Below are positions 47,308-56,374 of a stretch of DNA of 63,232 bases, in pieces. Numbering within the stretch: the stretch's first letter is position 1; the number at the start of each line of letters is the position of its first letter. The stretch is from Sulfuritalea sp. GTDB lineage: Bacteria > Pseudomonadota > Gammaproteobacteria > Burkholderiales > Rhodocyclaceae. The notes under the pieces were generated by a model, which worked only from the letters and a program-made list of their open reading frames with translations, was not told where the DNA came from and made no database searches. The stretch lies in the NCBI GenBank assembly GCA_016716965.1, contig JADJUP010000054.1, positions 1 to 63,232 on the forward strand, given 5' to 3'. The position numbers and the translations under genes are program-made.

Positions 47308-47856
47308 TCAGTACGCCGGCTTCTCCTTGGCGGCCTGGTAGGCGGCGACGCCGTCCATGATTTCCTTTTTTGCTTCCTCGACATTGACCCAGCCGTTGAT
47401 CTTGACGAACTTGCCGGGCTCCAGATCCTTGTAGTGCGCGAAGAAATGCGAGATCTGGTCGAGCACGAGTTGCGGCAGGTCGCGCGGACTGGAAACGCTG
47501 TGGTACATCGGCGTCAGCTTGTCCACCGGAACGGCCAGCAGCTTGGCATCTTCGCCGGCTTCGTCCGTCATCTTGAGCATGCCGATCGGACGGCAACGCA
47601 CGACGACGCCCGGCGGCAGTGCAAATTGCGACAGCACCAGGACATCAACGGGGTCGCCGTCGCCGGAAATGGTGTGCGGGATGTAGCCGTAATTGCAGGG
47701 ATAGTGCATCGACGTCGACATGAAACGATCAACGAAGATCGCACCCGACTCCTTATCGACTTCATACTTGATCGGTTCCGAGTGCATCGAGATCTCGATA
47801 ACCACATTGAAATCATTGGGCAAATCCTTGCCAGACGGAACGCGATCGAGACCCAC
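47308..47856 (-). CDS. ppa: Inorganic pyrophosphatase
   Basis: Soluble family I PPase, 182 aa. Active-site signature DGDPVDVLVL with the metal-binding aspartates, plus YPCNYGYIPHTISG and KLLAVPVDKLTP. ATG 47856. Monocistronic, ended by a strong terminator. Nothing unusual. Confidence 0.96.
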   Translation of the reverse strand: MGLDRVPSGKDLPNDFNVVIEISMHSEPIKYEVDKESGAIFVDRFMSTSMHYPCNYGYIPHTISGDGDPVDVLVLSQFALPPGVVVRCRPIGMLKMTDEAGEDAKLLAVPVDKLTPMYHSVSSPRDLPQLVLDQISHFFAHYKDLEPGKFVKINGWVNVEEAKKEIMDGVAAYQAAKEKPAY

Positions 47857-47968
47857 GGCCAGCTCCTTTTAGCTAAAGCCTGAATTATACCGTCGCCAAG
47901 GTTTCGCCTTCCTGACGAAAACCGCCGGCAAAAAGTCACAGGTCGGGCGGCCCAGCGTCTTTTCCCTG

Positions 47969-47997
47969 TTGACAAAGCGGTCCATATCAATGAGAAT
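47969..47997 (+). promoter_or_regulatory. Promoter of the hemP-bfd-bfr iron operon
   Basis: -35 TTGACA at 47969-47974; a -10-like GAGAAT at 47992-47997 with a 17-bp spacer. The Fur box covers the -10, as expected for iron repression. Confidence 0.7.
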
Positions 47998-48007
47998 CAT
48001 TCTCAAT
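47989..48007. promoter_or_regulatory. Fur box
   Basis: AATGAGAATCATTCTCAAT, close to the 19-bp Fur consensus with the GAGAAT-C-ATTCTC dyad. It overlaps the promoter 24 bases before hemP. Confidence 0.9.
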
Positions 48008-48030
48008 ACGATTCACCTCCAAGAGAATCC

Positions 48031-48213
48031 ATGAAAACCTCGCCCCAGGCGCCGACCGGCAAGCACGAACACCAGCCCCCACCGACCGGGCGCGTTTCCC
48101 CGCTGGAAAGCGCAGCGCTGTTCGGCAAGCGCGACGAAGTCCTGATCGCCCATGGCGACGAAACCTACCGCCTGCGCCGCACCCGGCAAGGCAAGCTGAT
48201 CCTGACCAAATAG
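48031..48213 (+). CDS. hemP: Hemin uptake protein HemP
   Basis: 60 aa. The C-terminal signature is ETYRLRRTRQGKLILTK, typical of HemP/HmuP small proteins that activate heme-uptake genes in betaproteobacteria. The N-terminus is Pro/His rich (HEHQPPPTG). Start ATG 48031 follows CTCCAAGAGAATCC. First gene after the Fur box. Confidence 0.9.
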   Translation: MKTSPQAPTGKHEHQPPPTGRVSPLESAALFGKRDEVLIAHGDETYRLRRTRQGKLILTK

Positions 48214-48227
48214 ACCCGGAGACCATC

Positions 48228-48443
48228 ATGTACGTCTGCATCTGCAATGCCGTGACCGAACGTGACATCGGCAGCGCTGTCGCCGAAGGCTGCGGCAGTC
48301 TGCGAGAATTGCGCGAGCAACTGGGCGTCGGCGCCTGCTGTGGCCGCTGCACCGGCTGCGCGCGCGACGTGCTGAAGAATTCCCTTCACGCCCGTGCGCC
48401 TCATCAACTGTCCGTCTCGGGTTCGCAGCCCATGGCGGCATGA
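48228..48443 (+). CDS. bfd: Bacterioferritin-associated ferredoxin
   Basis: 71 aa [2Fe-2S] protein that reduces the bacterioferritin core to release iron. Four cysteines: CIC at the N-terminus and CCGRCTGC near 38-45 (the second cluster pair is in the CCGRC stretch). The C-terminus is extended by about 10 residues. Fifteen bases after hemP and 14 before bfr. Confidence 0.92.
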   Translation: MYVCICNAVTERDIGSAVAEGCGSLRELREQLGVGACCGRCTGCARDVLKNSLHARAPHQLSVSGSQPMAA

Positions 48444-48456
48444 TCGGGAGATAGCC

Positions 48457-48939
48457 ATGAAAGGCGACAAGAAAGTCATCCAGCTGCTGAACAAATGCCT
48501 GGTTAACGAACTGACCGCGATCAACCAGTATTTCCTGCATGCCCGCATGTACAAGAACTGGGGCTTCGCCGCGCTCGGCAAGCACGAGTACGAAGAGTCC
48601 ATCGAGGAAATGCACCACGCCGACCACCTGATCGAACGCGTGCTGTTCCTCGAAGGCCTGCCCAACCTGCAGGCGCTGAACAAGCTGATCATCGGCGAGA
48701 ACGTACCCGAATGCCTGGCCGGCGACCTCACCCTGGAACGCGGCGCGCACGCCGACACCAAGGCGGCGATCACGTATTGCGAAAGCGTGCACGACTACGT
48801 TTCGCGCGAGATCCTCGAAGACATCCTCGAAGACACCGAGGAGCACATCGACTACCTCGAAACCCAGATCGAGCTGGTCGAGAAGGTCGGCATCCAGAAC
48901 TACCTGCAAACGCAAATGGGAGCGTCGTCCGGCTCCTGA
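48457..48939 (+). CDS. bfr: Bacterioferritin
   Basis: 160 aa, forms the 24-mer iron-storage shell. Ferroxidase residues: Glu18 in NELTAINQYF, Glu51/His54 around EEMHHADHLIERVLFL, Glu94 in TLERGAH, Glu127/His130 in DTEEHIDYLETQ. Met52 (heme axial ligand) is present. ATG 48457 follows GGGAG. Part of the Fur-controlled unit. Confidence 0.96.
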   Translation: MKGDKKVIQLLNKCLVNELTAINQYFLHARMYKNWGFAALGKHEYEESIEEMHHADHLIERVLFLEGLPNLQALNKLIIGENVPECLAGDLTLERGAHADTKAAITYCESVHDYVSREILEDILEDTEEHIDYLETQIELVEKVGIQNYLQTQMGASSGS

Positions 48940-49071
48940 CCAACGCATTACCGGCGGCCGGCGCCCCGCGTCCGGCCTGCCACCCACGCATTTCCAGCCA
49001 GCCAGTCGTCATTCACGGAATGCCGGCAAGCCAGCCAAAGTGTGCTTCACCCAAAACTTTGGAGGTCTGCC

Positions 49072-49380
49072 ATGGCACAACTGCTGCTCGATTCGCCCTG
49101 CAACGAACAACCCCCGGCACGCATGGTCGCCGGTGCCCTGGCGCACCTGGCCCGCCACATGCAAACCGGCTGCCCGCGCGCCGGGCACCTCGCCGCCATG
49201 CTGCTCGACCAGGTCGCCGACGATGCGGACGCGGATGCCCACCTGCGCGCCCATGCCCGCGAGCTGGTCGACATCCTTGAGCGCGACACGCTGCTGAATC
49301 CGGCTGCGGCCCCTGTAGTGCCTGCACGTAACGCATCCAGCGCGCGCAAGCCATCGCGCAGGGCGGCCGCCCGGCCATGA
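49072..49380 (+). CDS. Hypothetical 102-aa helical protein of the iron cluster
   Basis: 102 aa, acidic in the middle and basic at the end (SSARKPSRRAAARP). Helical pattern: ARMVAGALAHLARHMQTGCP, AGHLAAMLLDQVADDADADA. One Cys and several His could bind metal; this is inference. ATG 49072 with GGAGG 8 bases upstream. Its TGA overlaps the start of the DUF2325 gene (ATGA). I do not recognise the family; the context suggests an iron-response role. Confidence 0.75.
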   Translation: MAQLLLDSPCNEQPPARMVAGALAHLARHMQTGCPRAGHLAAMLLDQVADDADADAHLRAHARELVDILERDTLLNPAAAPVVPARNASSARKPSRRAAARP

Positions 49381-50639
49381 GCACGCTGGCGCAGATGATC
49401 AGCAGTGCCTTCCCGGACGGACAGCGCTGCCTGTGCTCGCCCGACGAGGTGCCGGTACCGCGCACCGGCCGCCGCCGCAGGCTCTGGGAACTGCCGCATG
49501 CCTTCCATTGCGCATTGATCGGTACCTGCCTGCCGGTAGCCGAGATGCGCAAGCTGGCGCCGCTCTCCGGCTACGACGTCAGCAACATGACCGACTACAG
49601 CCTGCACACCGTGGTGGTCGGTTACTGCGAGGAGCGCAGCGCGCTGACCGAGGCGATCCAGCGCTTCCTCGACAAGCGCCACGCCCAGGCCGTGGCCCGC
49701 TTCGCCCCGGCCAAAAGCGCCGCCGAGGTCGCCTGCACCTGGCGCGATGCACTGGCCGCCGGCGAGGATGTACCCGGCGCGCTGTGGGCCGCCTGGACCC
49801 ATGCCGCCACCGACGACGGGCTGGGCCGCGAGATCCATGGCGACATCCACATGCTGTCACACCAGGTGGGAGCCAGCGTACGCGCCGACCTGCGCCAGCT
49901 CGAGCACTGCAAGCGCGACGCGCAAGCCCTGCGCCAGGAACTCGATGCGCTGCGGCAGGGCGTCACCGACGAGCGGCGCGCCCATGCCGCCGAGCTCGCC
50001 GCCTTGCGCGCCGAACTCGACCAAAGCCGGCAGCGCGCGGCACAAGCCGCCGCGCTGCAACGCGAACTGGCCGCTGCAGCACGCGAGCGCAAGGACCACG
50101 CCGCCTTGCAGCAGCGCGCCGCCATGCTGGCCGCGCGCGCCGAGGCGCTCGACGAATGGAACAACACCAACGCACGCCGCGCCGCGCAGCTCGAAATCGA
50201 ACTCCGGCAGGCACGTATGGCGCTCGCCGCCGCTCCGGCCACGCGGGCAGCCGGAGGCGACGCCCCGGAATGCGGCCGCGGCTGCCCGCCCGGTCCGGCC
50301 CTGGAAGGGCGCTGCGTGCTTTGCGTCGGCGGCCGCAGCGGCCTCGTGGACGGCTACCGCAAACTCGTCGAGCAACGCGGCGGGCGCTTCCTGCACCACG
50401 ACGGCGGTCAGGAAGAGCACCTGCATCGCATCGATGCCGCGATCGCCAATGCCGACGCCGTGGTCTGCCAGACCGGCTGCGTCTCGCACGCCGCCTACTG
50501 GCGGCTCAAGGAAGCCTGCAAGAAGCAGGGCAAGCCCTGTGTCTTCGTCCAGTCGCCCGGCGTCGGCAGTTTCGCGCGCAGCCTCTCGGCGCTGGTCAAT
50601 GCCGCGCCGGCTGACCAGGTCATCCGCGTCTCCGTCTGA
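49377..50639 (+). CDS. DUF2325 coiled-coil protein
   Basis: 420 aa. The N-terminal 175 residues are soluble (LWELPHAFHCALIGTCLPVA). A coiled coil follows at about 175-285 (ELAALRAELDQSRQRAAQAA). The C-terminus is DUF2325 (CVLCVGGRSGLVDGYRKLVE, DAVVCQTGCVSHAAYWRLKE). Cysteines: CGRGC near 300, CVLC, and CQTGC. No enzymatic function is known for DUF2325. Translationally coupled to the 102-aa gene and 2 bases before tonB, so it may regulate or shape TonB-linked iron uptake. Confidence 0.85.
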   Translation: MSTLAQMISSAFPDGQRCLCSPDEVPVPRTGRRRRLWELPHAFHCALIGTCLPVAEMRKLAPLSGYDVSNMTDYSLHTVVVGYCEERSALTEAIQRFLDKRHAQAVARFAPAKSAAEVACTWRDALAAGEDVPGALWAAWTHAATDDGLGREIHGDIHMLSHQVGASVRADLRQLEHCKRDAQALRQELDALRQGVTDERRAHAAELAALRAELDQSRQRAAQAAALQRELAAAARERKDHAALQQRAAMLAARAEALDEWNNTNARRAAQLEIELRQARMALAAAPATRAAGGDAPECGRGCPPGPALEGRCVLCVGGRSGLVDGYRKLVEQRGGRFLHHDGGQEEHLHRIDAAIANADAVVCQTGCVSHAAYWRLKEACKKQGKPCVFVQSPGVGSFARSLSALVNAAPADQVIRVSV

Positions 50640-50641
50640 GC

Positions 50642-51292
50642 ATGTCCGCCGGCACCCACGCCTTCGCCCAAACCGCACGGCCGCGACTGTCGCCGCTCGG
50701 CCTTGGCAGCGTGGTCGTGATCCACCTGCTGATCCTGTTCGGCCTGGTGCGCATGAACCTGATCACCCTGCCGGCGCCGCTGGCGGTACTCAGCGTCAGC
50801 CTGTTGCCGCCGGCGCCGGAAGCCGTGCCGCAAGCTGAAATCGTGCCGCCCAAGCCGAGGCCCGTGGTGCGGCGGCCGACGCCCCTGCCGCAACCCGTTC
50901 AGCTTGCGGCGCCGGCGGAATCGCCCTCGCCTTCGCCGATCGCCGTGGCGCCAGCGCCGACTCCCGTGGTCGCGCCGGCGCCCGTGGTCGCGGCACCGGT
51001 GGCCACGCCAACCCAGCCGCGCTTCGATGCCGACTACCTCGACAACCCCAAGCCGGTCTACCCGGCCATCTCGCGCCGCCTCAACGAGCAGGGCCGCGTC
51101 ATGCTGCGCGTGCATGTCGCCGCCGACGGCAACGCCGCGGAAGTGCAGCTACATGCCTCCAGCGGCTCGTCACGCCTCGACCAGTCCGCGCTCGATGCCG
51201 TGCGCCGCTGGAAATTCGTTCCCGCCAAACTCGGCAAGGACCCGGTCGCCGCCTGGGTGCTTGTTCCCATCGCATTCACCTTGAAGGACTGA
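50642..51292 (+). CDS. tonB: TonB energy-transducing protein
   Basis: 216 aa. An N-terminal helix (SVVVIHLLILFGLVRMNLIT) anchors it in the inner membrane. A Pro-rich periplasmic linker follows (PKPRPVVRRPTPLPQPVQ), and then the C-terminal domain (PVYPAISRRLNEQGRVMLRV, LDQSALDAVRRWKFVPAKLG). It contacts the TonB box of receptors. Element copy 13, antisense, encodes VAPAPTPVV in the linker. Confidence 0.93.
   Translation: MSAGTHAFAQTARPRLSPLGLGSVVVIHLLILFGLVRMNLITLPAPLAVLSVSLLPPAPEAVPQAEIVPPKPRPVVRRPTPLPQPVQLAAPAESPSPSPIAVAPAPTPVVAPAPVVAAPVATPTQPRFDADYLDNPKPVYPAISRRLNEQGRVMLRVHVAADGNAAEVQLHASSGSSRLDQSALDAVRRWKFVPAKLGKDPVAAWVLVPIAFTLKD
50941..50965 (-). repeat. KVGAG element, copy 13 (inside tonB, antisense)
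   Basis: Plus strand CGCCGTGGCGCCAGCGCCG then ACTCCC. TonB reads VAPAPTP within its Pro/Ala linker. Confidence 0.8.
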
Positions 51293-51294
51293 CC

Positions 51295-52062
51295 ATGGAA
51301 ACATCCCTCGGCTTCGGCCACTTTCTCGCCAACTCGGACGGCATCGCGCGCTTCATCCTCGCCCTGATGCTGATCATGTCGGTCGGCACCTGGTACCTGA
51401 TCGTCACCAAGGGTATCCAGGCGATCCGCGCGCAGAAGAAGAGCGCGGAGTTCCTCACCGCCTTCTGGGCCGCCCCCAGCCTCGACGCCGTCGCCCGCCA
51501 CCTGCACCAGACCGGCGTCACCGAGGCCTTCTCGCACCTGGTGCACCACGGCTTCACCGCCATCGAGCAGCACAAGGCCGGGCGCGAGACGCGCGGCCTG
51601 GTCGATGCCGGCACGCCCGACGAATTCCTCACCCGCGCGCTCAAGCGCGCCATCGCCCAGGACAAGTCGCGCCTCGAATACGGCCAGACCTTCCTCGCCA
51701 CGGTGGCGTCCTCGGCGCCCTTCGTCGGCCTGTTCGGCACCGTCTGGGGCATCTACCACGCGCTGATGGCGATCGGCATGAGCGGCCAGGGCACGCTGGA
51801 CAAGGTCGCCGGCCCGGTCGGCGAGGCGCTGATCATGACCGCCATCGGGCTGGCCGTGGCGATCCCGGCCGCCGTGGCCTACAACGCCTTCGCCCGCGCC
51901 AACCGCAACACCCTGGCGGAGCTCAACTCCTTCGCCCACGACTTGTTCAACTTCCTCGCCACTGGCCTCAAGAGCGCACCGCAGCAGGGCGCGCAGGTGG
52001 CCGAGGTGGCCGCCACCTCGGAGCGCATCATCGCCCGGGTGCACGCCCGCGCCAGCGCCTGA
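51295..52062 (+). CDS. exbB: ExbB proton-channel subunit
   Basis: 255 aa MotA/TolQ/ExbB family. Three helices: IARFILALMLIMSVGTWYLI, then LATVASSAPFVGLFGTVWGI, then VGEALIMTAIGLAVAIPAAV. With ExbD it converts the proton-motive force into TonB motion. ATG two bases after the tonB stop. Confidence 0.94.
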   Translation: METSLGFGHFLANSDGIARFILALMLIMSVGTWYLIVTKGIQAIRAQKKSAEFLTAFWAAPSLDAVARHLHQTGVTEAFSHLVHHGFTAIEQHKAGRETRGLVDAGTPDEFLTRALKRAIAQDKSRLEYGQTFLATVASSAPFVGLFGTVWGIYHALMAIGMSGQGTLDKVAGPVGEALIMTAIGLAVAIPAAVAYNAFARANRNTLAELNSFAHDLFNFLATGLKSAPQQGAQVAEVAATSERIIARVHARASA

Positions 52063-52072
52063 GGAGAACACC

Positions 52073-52173
52073 ATGAGCGCCACGCACGGCCGCCCGAAGG
52101 GGCGCCAACAAACACCTGGAGCCGCTTCGCCGCACCGTCACCCCCCCGCGGGAGGGCCGGGAAGGGCCGTCAT

Positions 52174-52177
<4 letters not shown>
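52073..52177 (+). CDS. Candidate 34-aa coupling ORF between exbB and exbD
   Basis: ATG 52073 has GAGGAG 7 bases upstream. The frame (MSATHGRPKGRQQTPGAASP then HRHPPAGGPGRAVI) ends in a TGA that overlaps the exbD ATG (ATGA). The peptide is low-complexity, so its product may not matter; the reading frame could couple exbD translation to exbB. Confidence 0.4.
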
Positions 52178-52608
<431 letters not shown>

Positions 52609-52689
52609 CCACAGCGTCCAAACCATTTCACCCACCGGCAAGCCAGGCGATTTCTCCCAGCCAGCCACTTTTTAAGAGAGAAATTGCCC

Positions 52690-54810
52690 ATGTCGTTCCC
52701 GACCCGCAGCAAACCCATCGCCATTGCGGTTCTCACCGCCCTCGGCACCCTCGCCACCAGTGGACCGCTTCACGCCGCGGACACCACCCTGAAGCAAGTC
52801 ACGGTGCAGGACCAGGGCGAACGCGCCGATGGCCCCGTCACCGGCTACCGTGCGACGCGGTCCAGTACCTTCAGCAAGACCGACATGCCGCTCAAGGAGG
52901 TTCCGGCCTCGGTCAGCGTGATAACGGAAACGTTGATCAAGGACCAGGCCATGCAAGGCATCGCCGACGTGCTGCGCTATGTTCCCGGTACGCATGGCGC
53001 GCAGGGCGAGGGTAACCGCGACCAGGTGATGCTGCGCGGCATCAACACCACCGCCGACTTCTTCGTCGACGGCGTGCGCGACGACATGCAGATCTACCGC
53101 GACCTCTACAACCTGGAGCGCGTCGAAGTCCTCAAGGGCCCCGGCGGCATGGCTTTCGGACGCGGCGGGGCCGGCGGAATCATCAACCGCGTGGTCAAGA
53201 AGCCCGTGTTCGGGCATGTCGGCAGCGCCGATGCCAGCCTGAGCAGCTACGGCGGTCTGCGCGCCACGGTCGACGTCGGCAACAAGGCCGGCGACAACGC
53301 CGCATGGCGCCTGAATGCGATGGCCGAGAGCGGCAAGAACTTCCGCGACGGCTTCGACAAGAAGCGCTACGCCGTGAATCCCACGCTCACCATGCTGGTG
53401 TCCCCCGCAACCACCCTGACGCTGGGCTACGAGCATGCCCGCCACGACGGCACGGCCGACCGGGGCATCCCCTCCGCCGCGGCCACCCTGGCCCCCTTCG
53501 ACACCGGTACCGGCACCTTTTTCGGCAACGCCGCCCAGAGCACGACCGACTCGACCGTCAATGGCCTGTCTGCCCTGCTCGATCACAGCTTCAGCAACAC
53601 GACCCGCATCACCAACAACCTGCGCATCACCCACTACGACAAGTTCTACCAGAACGTCTATGCCAACGGCGCCGTCACCGCCGCCGGGCTGGTGCGCATC
53701 GAGGCGTACAACAACACCGACAAACGCAGCAACGTCTTCAACCAGACCGACCTGACGACGAAGTTCAGCGCCGGCGGTTTCGAGCACACCCTGCTCGCCG
53801 GCCTCGAACTCGGCCATCAGGACAGCAGCAGCGTGCGCAAGACGGGCTTCTTCGGCGCCGCCACCTTCCTCAACGTCGCCGCCGGCGCGCCGCTGGCAAC
53901 CGCCACCGATTTCCGTGCCGCCGGCGCCACCGCCGACAATGCGACCAGGGTCGACCTGGCCGCCTTGTATGTACAAGACCACATCGCCCTGAACAAGGAA
54001 TGGAAGCTGCTGGCCGGCCTGCGCTACGACCACTTCAAGACCCGCTTCGACGATCGCCGCACGCTGGTCGCCGCGACCGACCTTTCGCGCACCGACAACG
54101 CCTTCAGCCCACGCCTCGGCCTGACCTGGGCGCCGACCGCGAACACGACCTGGTACGTCTCCTACAGCTCGGCCTTCCTGCCTTCCGGCGAGCAGTTGAG
54201 CCTGGCCGCCAACACCGCCGACATGGCGCCGGAGACGGCCAAGAACTACGAGGCGGGCGTCAGGTGGGACCTGCTGCCGAAGCTGACCCTCTCAGGCGCC
54301 GTGTTCCGCACCGACCGCGACGACGTCAAGGTGGTCGATCCGGCCAATGCCGCACTGCTGGTGCGCACCGGAAAGCAGCGCACGGACGGCGTGGAACTCG
54401 AGTTGCAGGGCGAAGTCATGAAGCACTGGGAGATCGTCGCCGGCTACGCCAACCTCGACGGACGCATCGTCACGGGAACCACGGTTCCCGCCGGGCGGCG
54501 CGTCGGCCTGGTGCCACAGGACAATCTTTCGCTGTGGAACAAGGTCGCGCTGGGCGGCGGCTGGAGCGCCGGCCTGGGCGTGATCCACCAGTCCGAGGCC
54601 TACACCTCGACCAGCAACACGGTGAAGCTGCCGGCGTTCACCCGCACTGACGGCGCCATCTACTACGCCTTCGCCGACGGCAAGACGCGGCTTGCGCTGA
54701 ACGTCGAAAACCTGTTCGACAAGAAGTACTACGCGACGGCGCACAACGACAACAACATCAGTCCGGGCGCACCGCGCAATGCCCGCCTGACCCTGAGTAC
54801 CCGTTTCTGA
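52690..54810 (+). CDS. TonB-dependent siderophore receptor
   Basis: 706 aa outer-membrane beta-barrel. Signal peptide ending SGPLHA-ADT. A TonB box-like TLKQVTVQ lies at the mature N-terminus. The plug has KEVPASVSVITETLIKDQAM, LRGINTTADFFVDGVRDDMQ and VEVLKGPGGMAFGRGGAGGI. The barrel ends in NARLTLSTRF with a C-terminal Phe. The pattern is that of catecholate/ferrichrome-type (Fiu/FhuE-like) receptors. ATG 52690 is preferred over TTG 52684. No Fur box is seen directly upstream, so it may be read from the hemP promoter. Confidence 0.92.
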   Translation: MSFPTRSKPIAIAVLTALGTLATSGPLHAADTTLKQVTVQDQGERADGPVTGYRATRSSTFSKTDMPLKEVPASVSVITETLIKDQAMQGIADVLRYVPGTHGAQGEGNRDQVMLRGINTTADFFVDGVRDDMQIYRDLYNLERVEVLKGPGGMAFGRGGAGGIINRVVKKPVFGHVGSADASLSSYGGLRATVDVGNKAGDNAAWRLNAMAESGKNFRDGFDKKRYAVNPTLTMLVSPATTLTLGYEHARHDGTADRGIPSAAATLAPFDTGTGTFFGNAAQSTTDSTVNGLSALLDHSFSNTTRITNNLRITHYDKFYQNVYANGAVTAAGLVRIEAYNNTDKRSNVFNQTDLTTKFSAGGFEHTLLAGLELGHQDSSSVRKTGFFGAATFLNVAAGAPLATATDFRAAGATADNATRVDLAALYVQDHIALNKEWKLLAGLRYDHFKTRFDDRRTLVAATDLSRTDNAFSPRLGLTWAPTANTTWYVSYSSAFLPSGEQLSLAANTADMAPETAKNYEAGVRWDLLPKLTLSGAVFRTDRDDVKVVDPANAALLVRTGKQRTDGVELELQGEVMKHWEIVAGYANLDGRIVTGTTVPAGRRVGLVPQDNLSLWNKVALGGGWSAGLGVIHQSEAYTSTSNTVKLPAFTRTDGAIYYAFADGKTRLALNVENLFDKKYYATAHNDNNISPGAPRNARLTLSTRF

Positions 54811-54820
54811 TGCATCCACC

Positions 54821-54842
54821 GGCCCCGTGGCGACACGGGGCC
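54821..54842. terminator. Terminator-like hairpin after the receptor gene
   Basis: GGCCCCGTG and CACGGGGCC (9-bp arms) with a GCGA tetraloop, 10 bases after the stop. There is no T-run, so termination is uncertain. Confidence 0.55.
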
Positions 54843-55011
54843 GCCCAGCCAGACGCAACTCCAAGGTGCAAGGGCTGATATGACAGCAGGGACAAGAGGC
54901 ATTCGTCGCCGTTAGCCTCCGCGCTCCCATGCTTGGCAAGACCGTTGACCTGATGACTCGCGCTGGCCGCGCGGGCAGGCATCGGCGCGTCAGCGCTTGC
55001 GGCGTCCTGGC

Positions 55012-55914
55012 TCAGCCAGCCCCGGAGAACAGGCCGGCGTGGGCGTGTTCGCTGACCGCGCGCGCGGCCGGGTGGGACAGGCGCCGTTCCGGGGAAATCA
55101 GGAAGAATCGTTCGCGGATGTCCTCGGTTGCGCCAACCTGCTCGACCCGGTAGTGCGCCACGACATCGGGCAGGCTGGCGATGGCCGCAGGAAATACGCC
55201 CGCCCCACCTTCACCGAAGGCCTTCATCAGGGCACTGTCGTCGAACTCGCCGACGATCTGCATCCTGACGCCCTGCCGATCCAGCCAGCGCGGCAGCGAG
55301 CCATGCAAGGCGCTGTCCTTTCCCGGCAACAACAGCGACTCACCCTCCAGGCTTGCCGGGAAGCGGTCTTTCAGCTTTCCGGCGAGTGCCGGCGCTGCCA
55401 TGAACGCGACCCCCGATTCCCCCAGCGGGTGGCTGTAGCCCTTGATCTCGGTCCCGGGCGGCATCGGACGATCGGCCAGCACCATGTCGAGGCGATGGAT
55501 CGCCATCTCGGCCAGCAGGCGTTCCAGCCGGTCTTCCTGGCAGACCAGGCGCACCGACTCGGGCAGCTCCAGTACCGGCGCCAAGAGCCGGTAGGCGACG
55601 AACTTGGGCACCACGTCGGCAATGCCGACGCGAAAGGTGACGAAGCGCTCCTCGCCACCGTGGCGCAGCATGTCCTCCAACTCGGCACCGGTCTGAAAGA
55701 TTTCCTCGGCGTAGGACAGGGCGAGCTTCCCCGCCGGCGTCAGTTCCATGCGGCGTCCGGTGCGGTTGAAAAGCGCCACGCCGATCCGTTCCTCGAACTG
55801 TGAAATCTGCCCCGACAGTGTCTGCGGCGCCAGATGCAGTCGCTCGGAGGCCCGGATGATGCCGCCCTCGCGGGCAACGCTGACGAAGTAATGCAGGTGC
55901 TTGTAATTCAGCAT
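55012..55914 (-). CDS. LysR-family regulator, NhaR-like
   Basis: 300 aa. N-terminal winged helix: LHYFVSVAREGGIIRASERL then LAPQTLSGQISQFEERIG. The inducer domain follows. It most resembles the NhaR subgroup, which activates nhaA in response to Na+/pH in other bacteria. Divergent from hpf across an AT-rich 111 bases containing CGAATATATCG, a plausible LysR site. The targets could be hpf-terB-terC. The 200 bases on its other side, to the receptor gene, show no gene. Confidence 0.87.
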   Translation of the reverse strand: MLNYKHLHYFVSVAREGGIIRASERLHLAPQTLSGQISQFEERIGVALFNRTGRRMELTPAGKLALSYAEEIFQTGAELEDMLRHGGEERFVTFRVGIADVVPKFVAYRLLAPVLELPESVRLVCQEDRLERLLAEMAIHRLDMVLADRPMPPGTEIKGYSHPLGESGVAFMAAPALAGKLKDRFPASLEGESLLLPGKDSALHGSLPRWLDRQGVRMQIVGEFDDSALMKAFGEGGAGVFPAAIASLPDVVAHYRVEQVGATEDIRERFFLISPERRLSHPAARAVSEHAHAGLFSGAG

Positions 55915-56025
55915 GGGGCTTTTCCTTTATCCGTTTTTTTCGAATATATCGCTAATTATTATCTGTTTGTAACGAACAGTCGCCATCCCCATAATCCAAA
56001 TACCTTGCTACGAATGGGGAATCAC

Positions 56026-56361
56026 ATGCACATCCAGATCCACGCCGAACACTTTGCGCTGACCGAGGGCCTGCGCGACCACGTCGCCAAGCGCCTGGCG
56101 TATGCGCTCAATCACGGCCGCGACATCGTCTCGCGCATCGTGGTGCGGCTTTCCGATGTCAATGGGCCGAGGGGCGGCATCGACAAGCGCTGCGGCATCG
56201 AAGTGCGCCTGAAGGGCGCTTCCACCATCGCCATCGATGACACCGAAGCCGACCTTTACGTCGCCATCGACCGCGCCGCCGAACGCACCGGACGCACCCT
56301 GGACCGCCGCCTCGCGCGACGTCACGACCTCGCCACCCGTCCCGCCATCGCCGACTTTTGA
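56026..56361 (+). CDS. HPF/RaiA-type ribosome hibernation protein
   Basis: 111 aa. Reads IQIHAEHFALTEGLRDHVAK, ALNHGRDIVSRIVVRLSDVN and KGASTIAIDDTEADLYVAID, the S30AE fold that binds the decoding site and inactivates ribosomes. ATG 56026 with GGGGA 8 bases upstream. The C-terminal RPAIADF and its stop are encoded by degenerate element copy 14. Divergent from the LysR gene; next to TerB, an unusual partner. Confidence 0.88.
   Translation: MHIQIHAEHFALTEGLRDHVAKRLAYALNHGRDIVSRIVVRLSDVNGPRGGIDKRCGIEVRLKGASTIAIDDTEADLYVAIDRAAERTGRTLDRRLARRHDLATRPAIADF
56335..56359 (-). repeat. KVGAG element, degenerate copy 14 (3' end of hpf)
   Basis: Plus strand ACCCGTCCCGCCATCGCCG then ACTTTT. About 20 of 25 positions match, and the last T belongs to the hpf stop codon. 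Reads RPAIADF. Confidence 0.6.
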
Positions 56362-56374
56362 GAAACGACCCGCC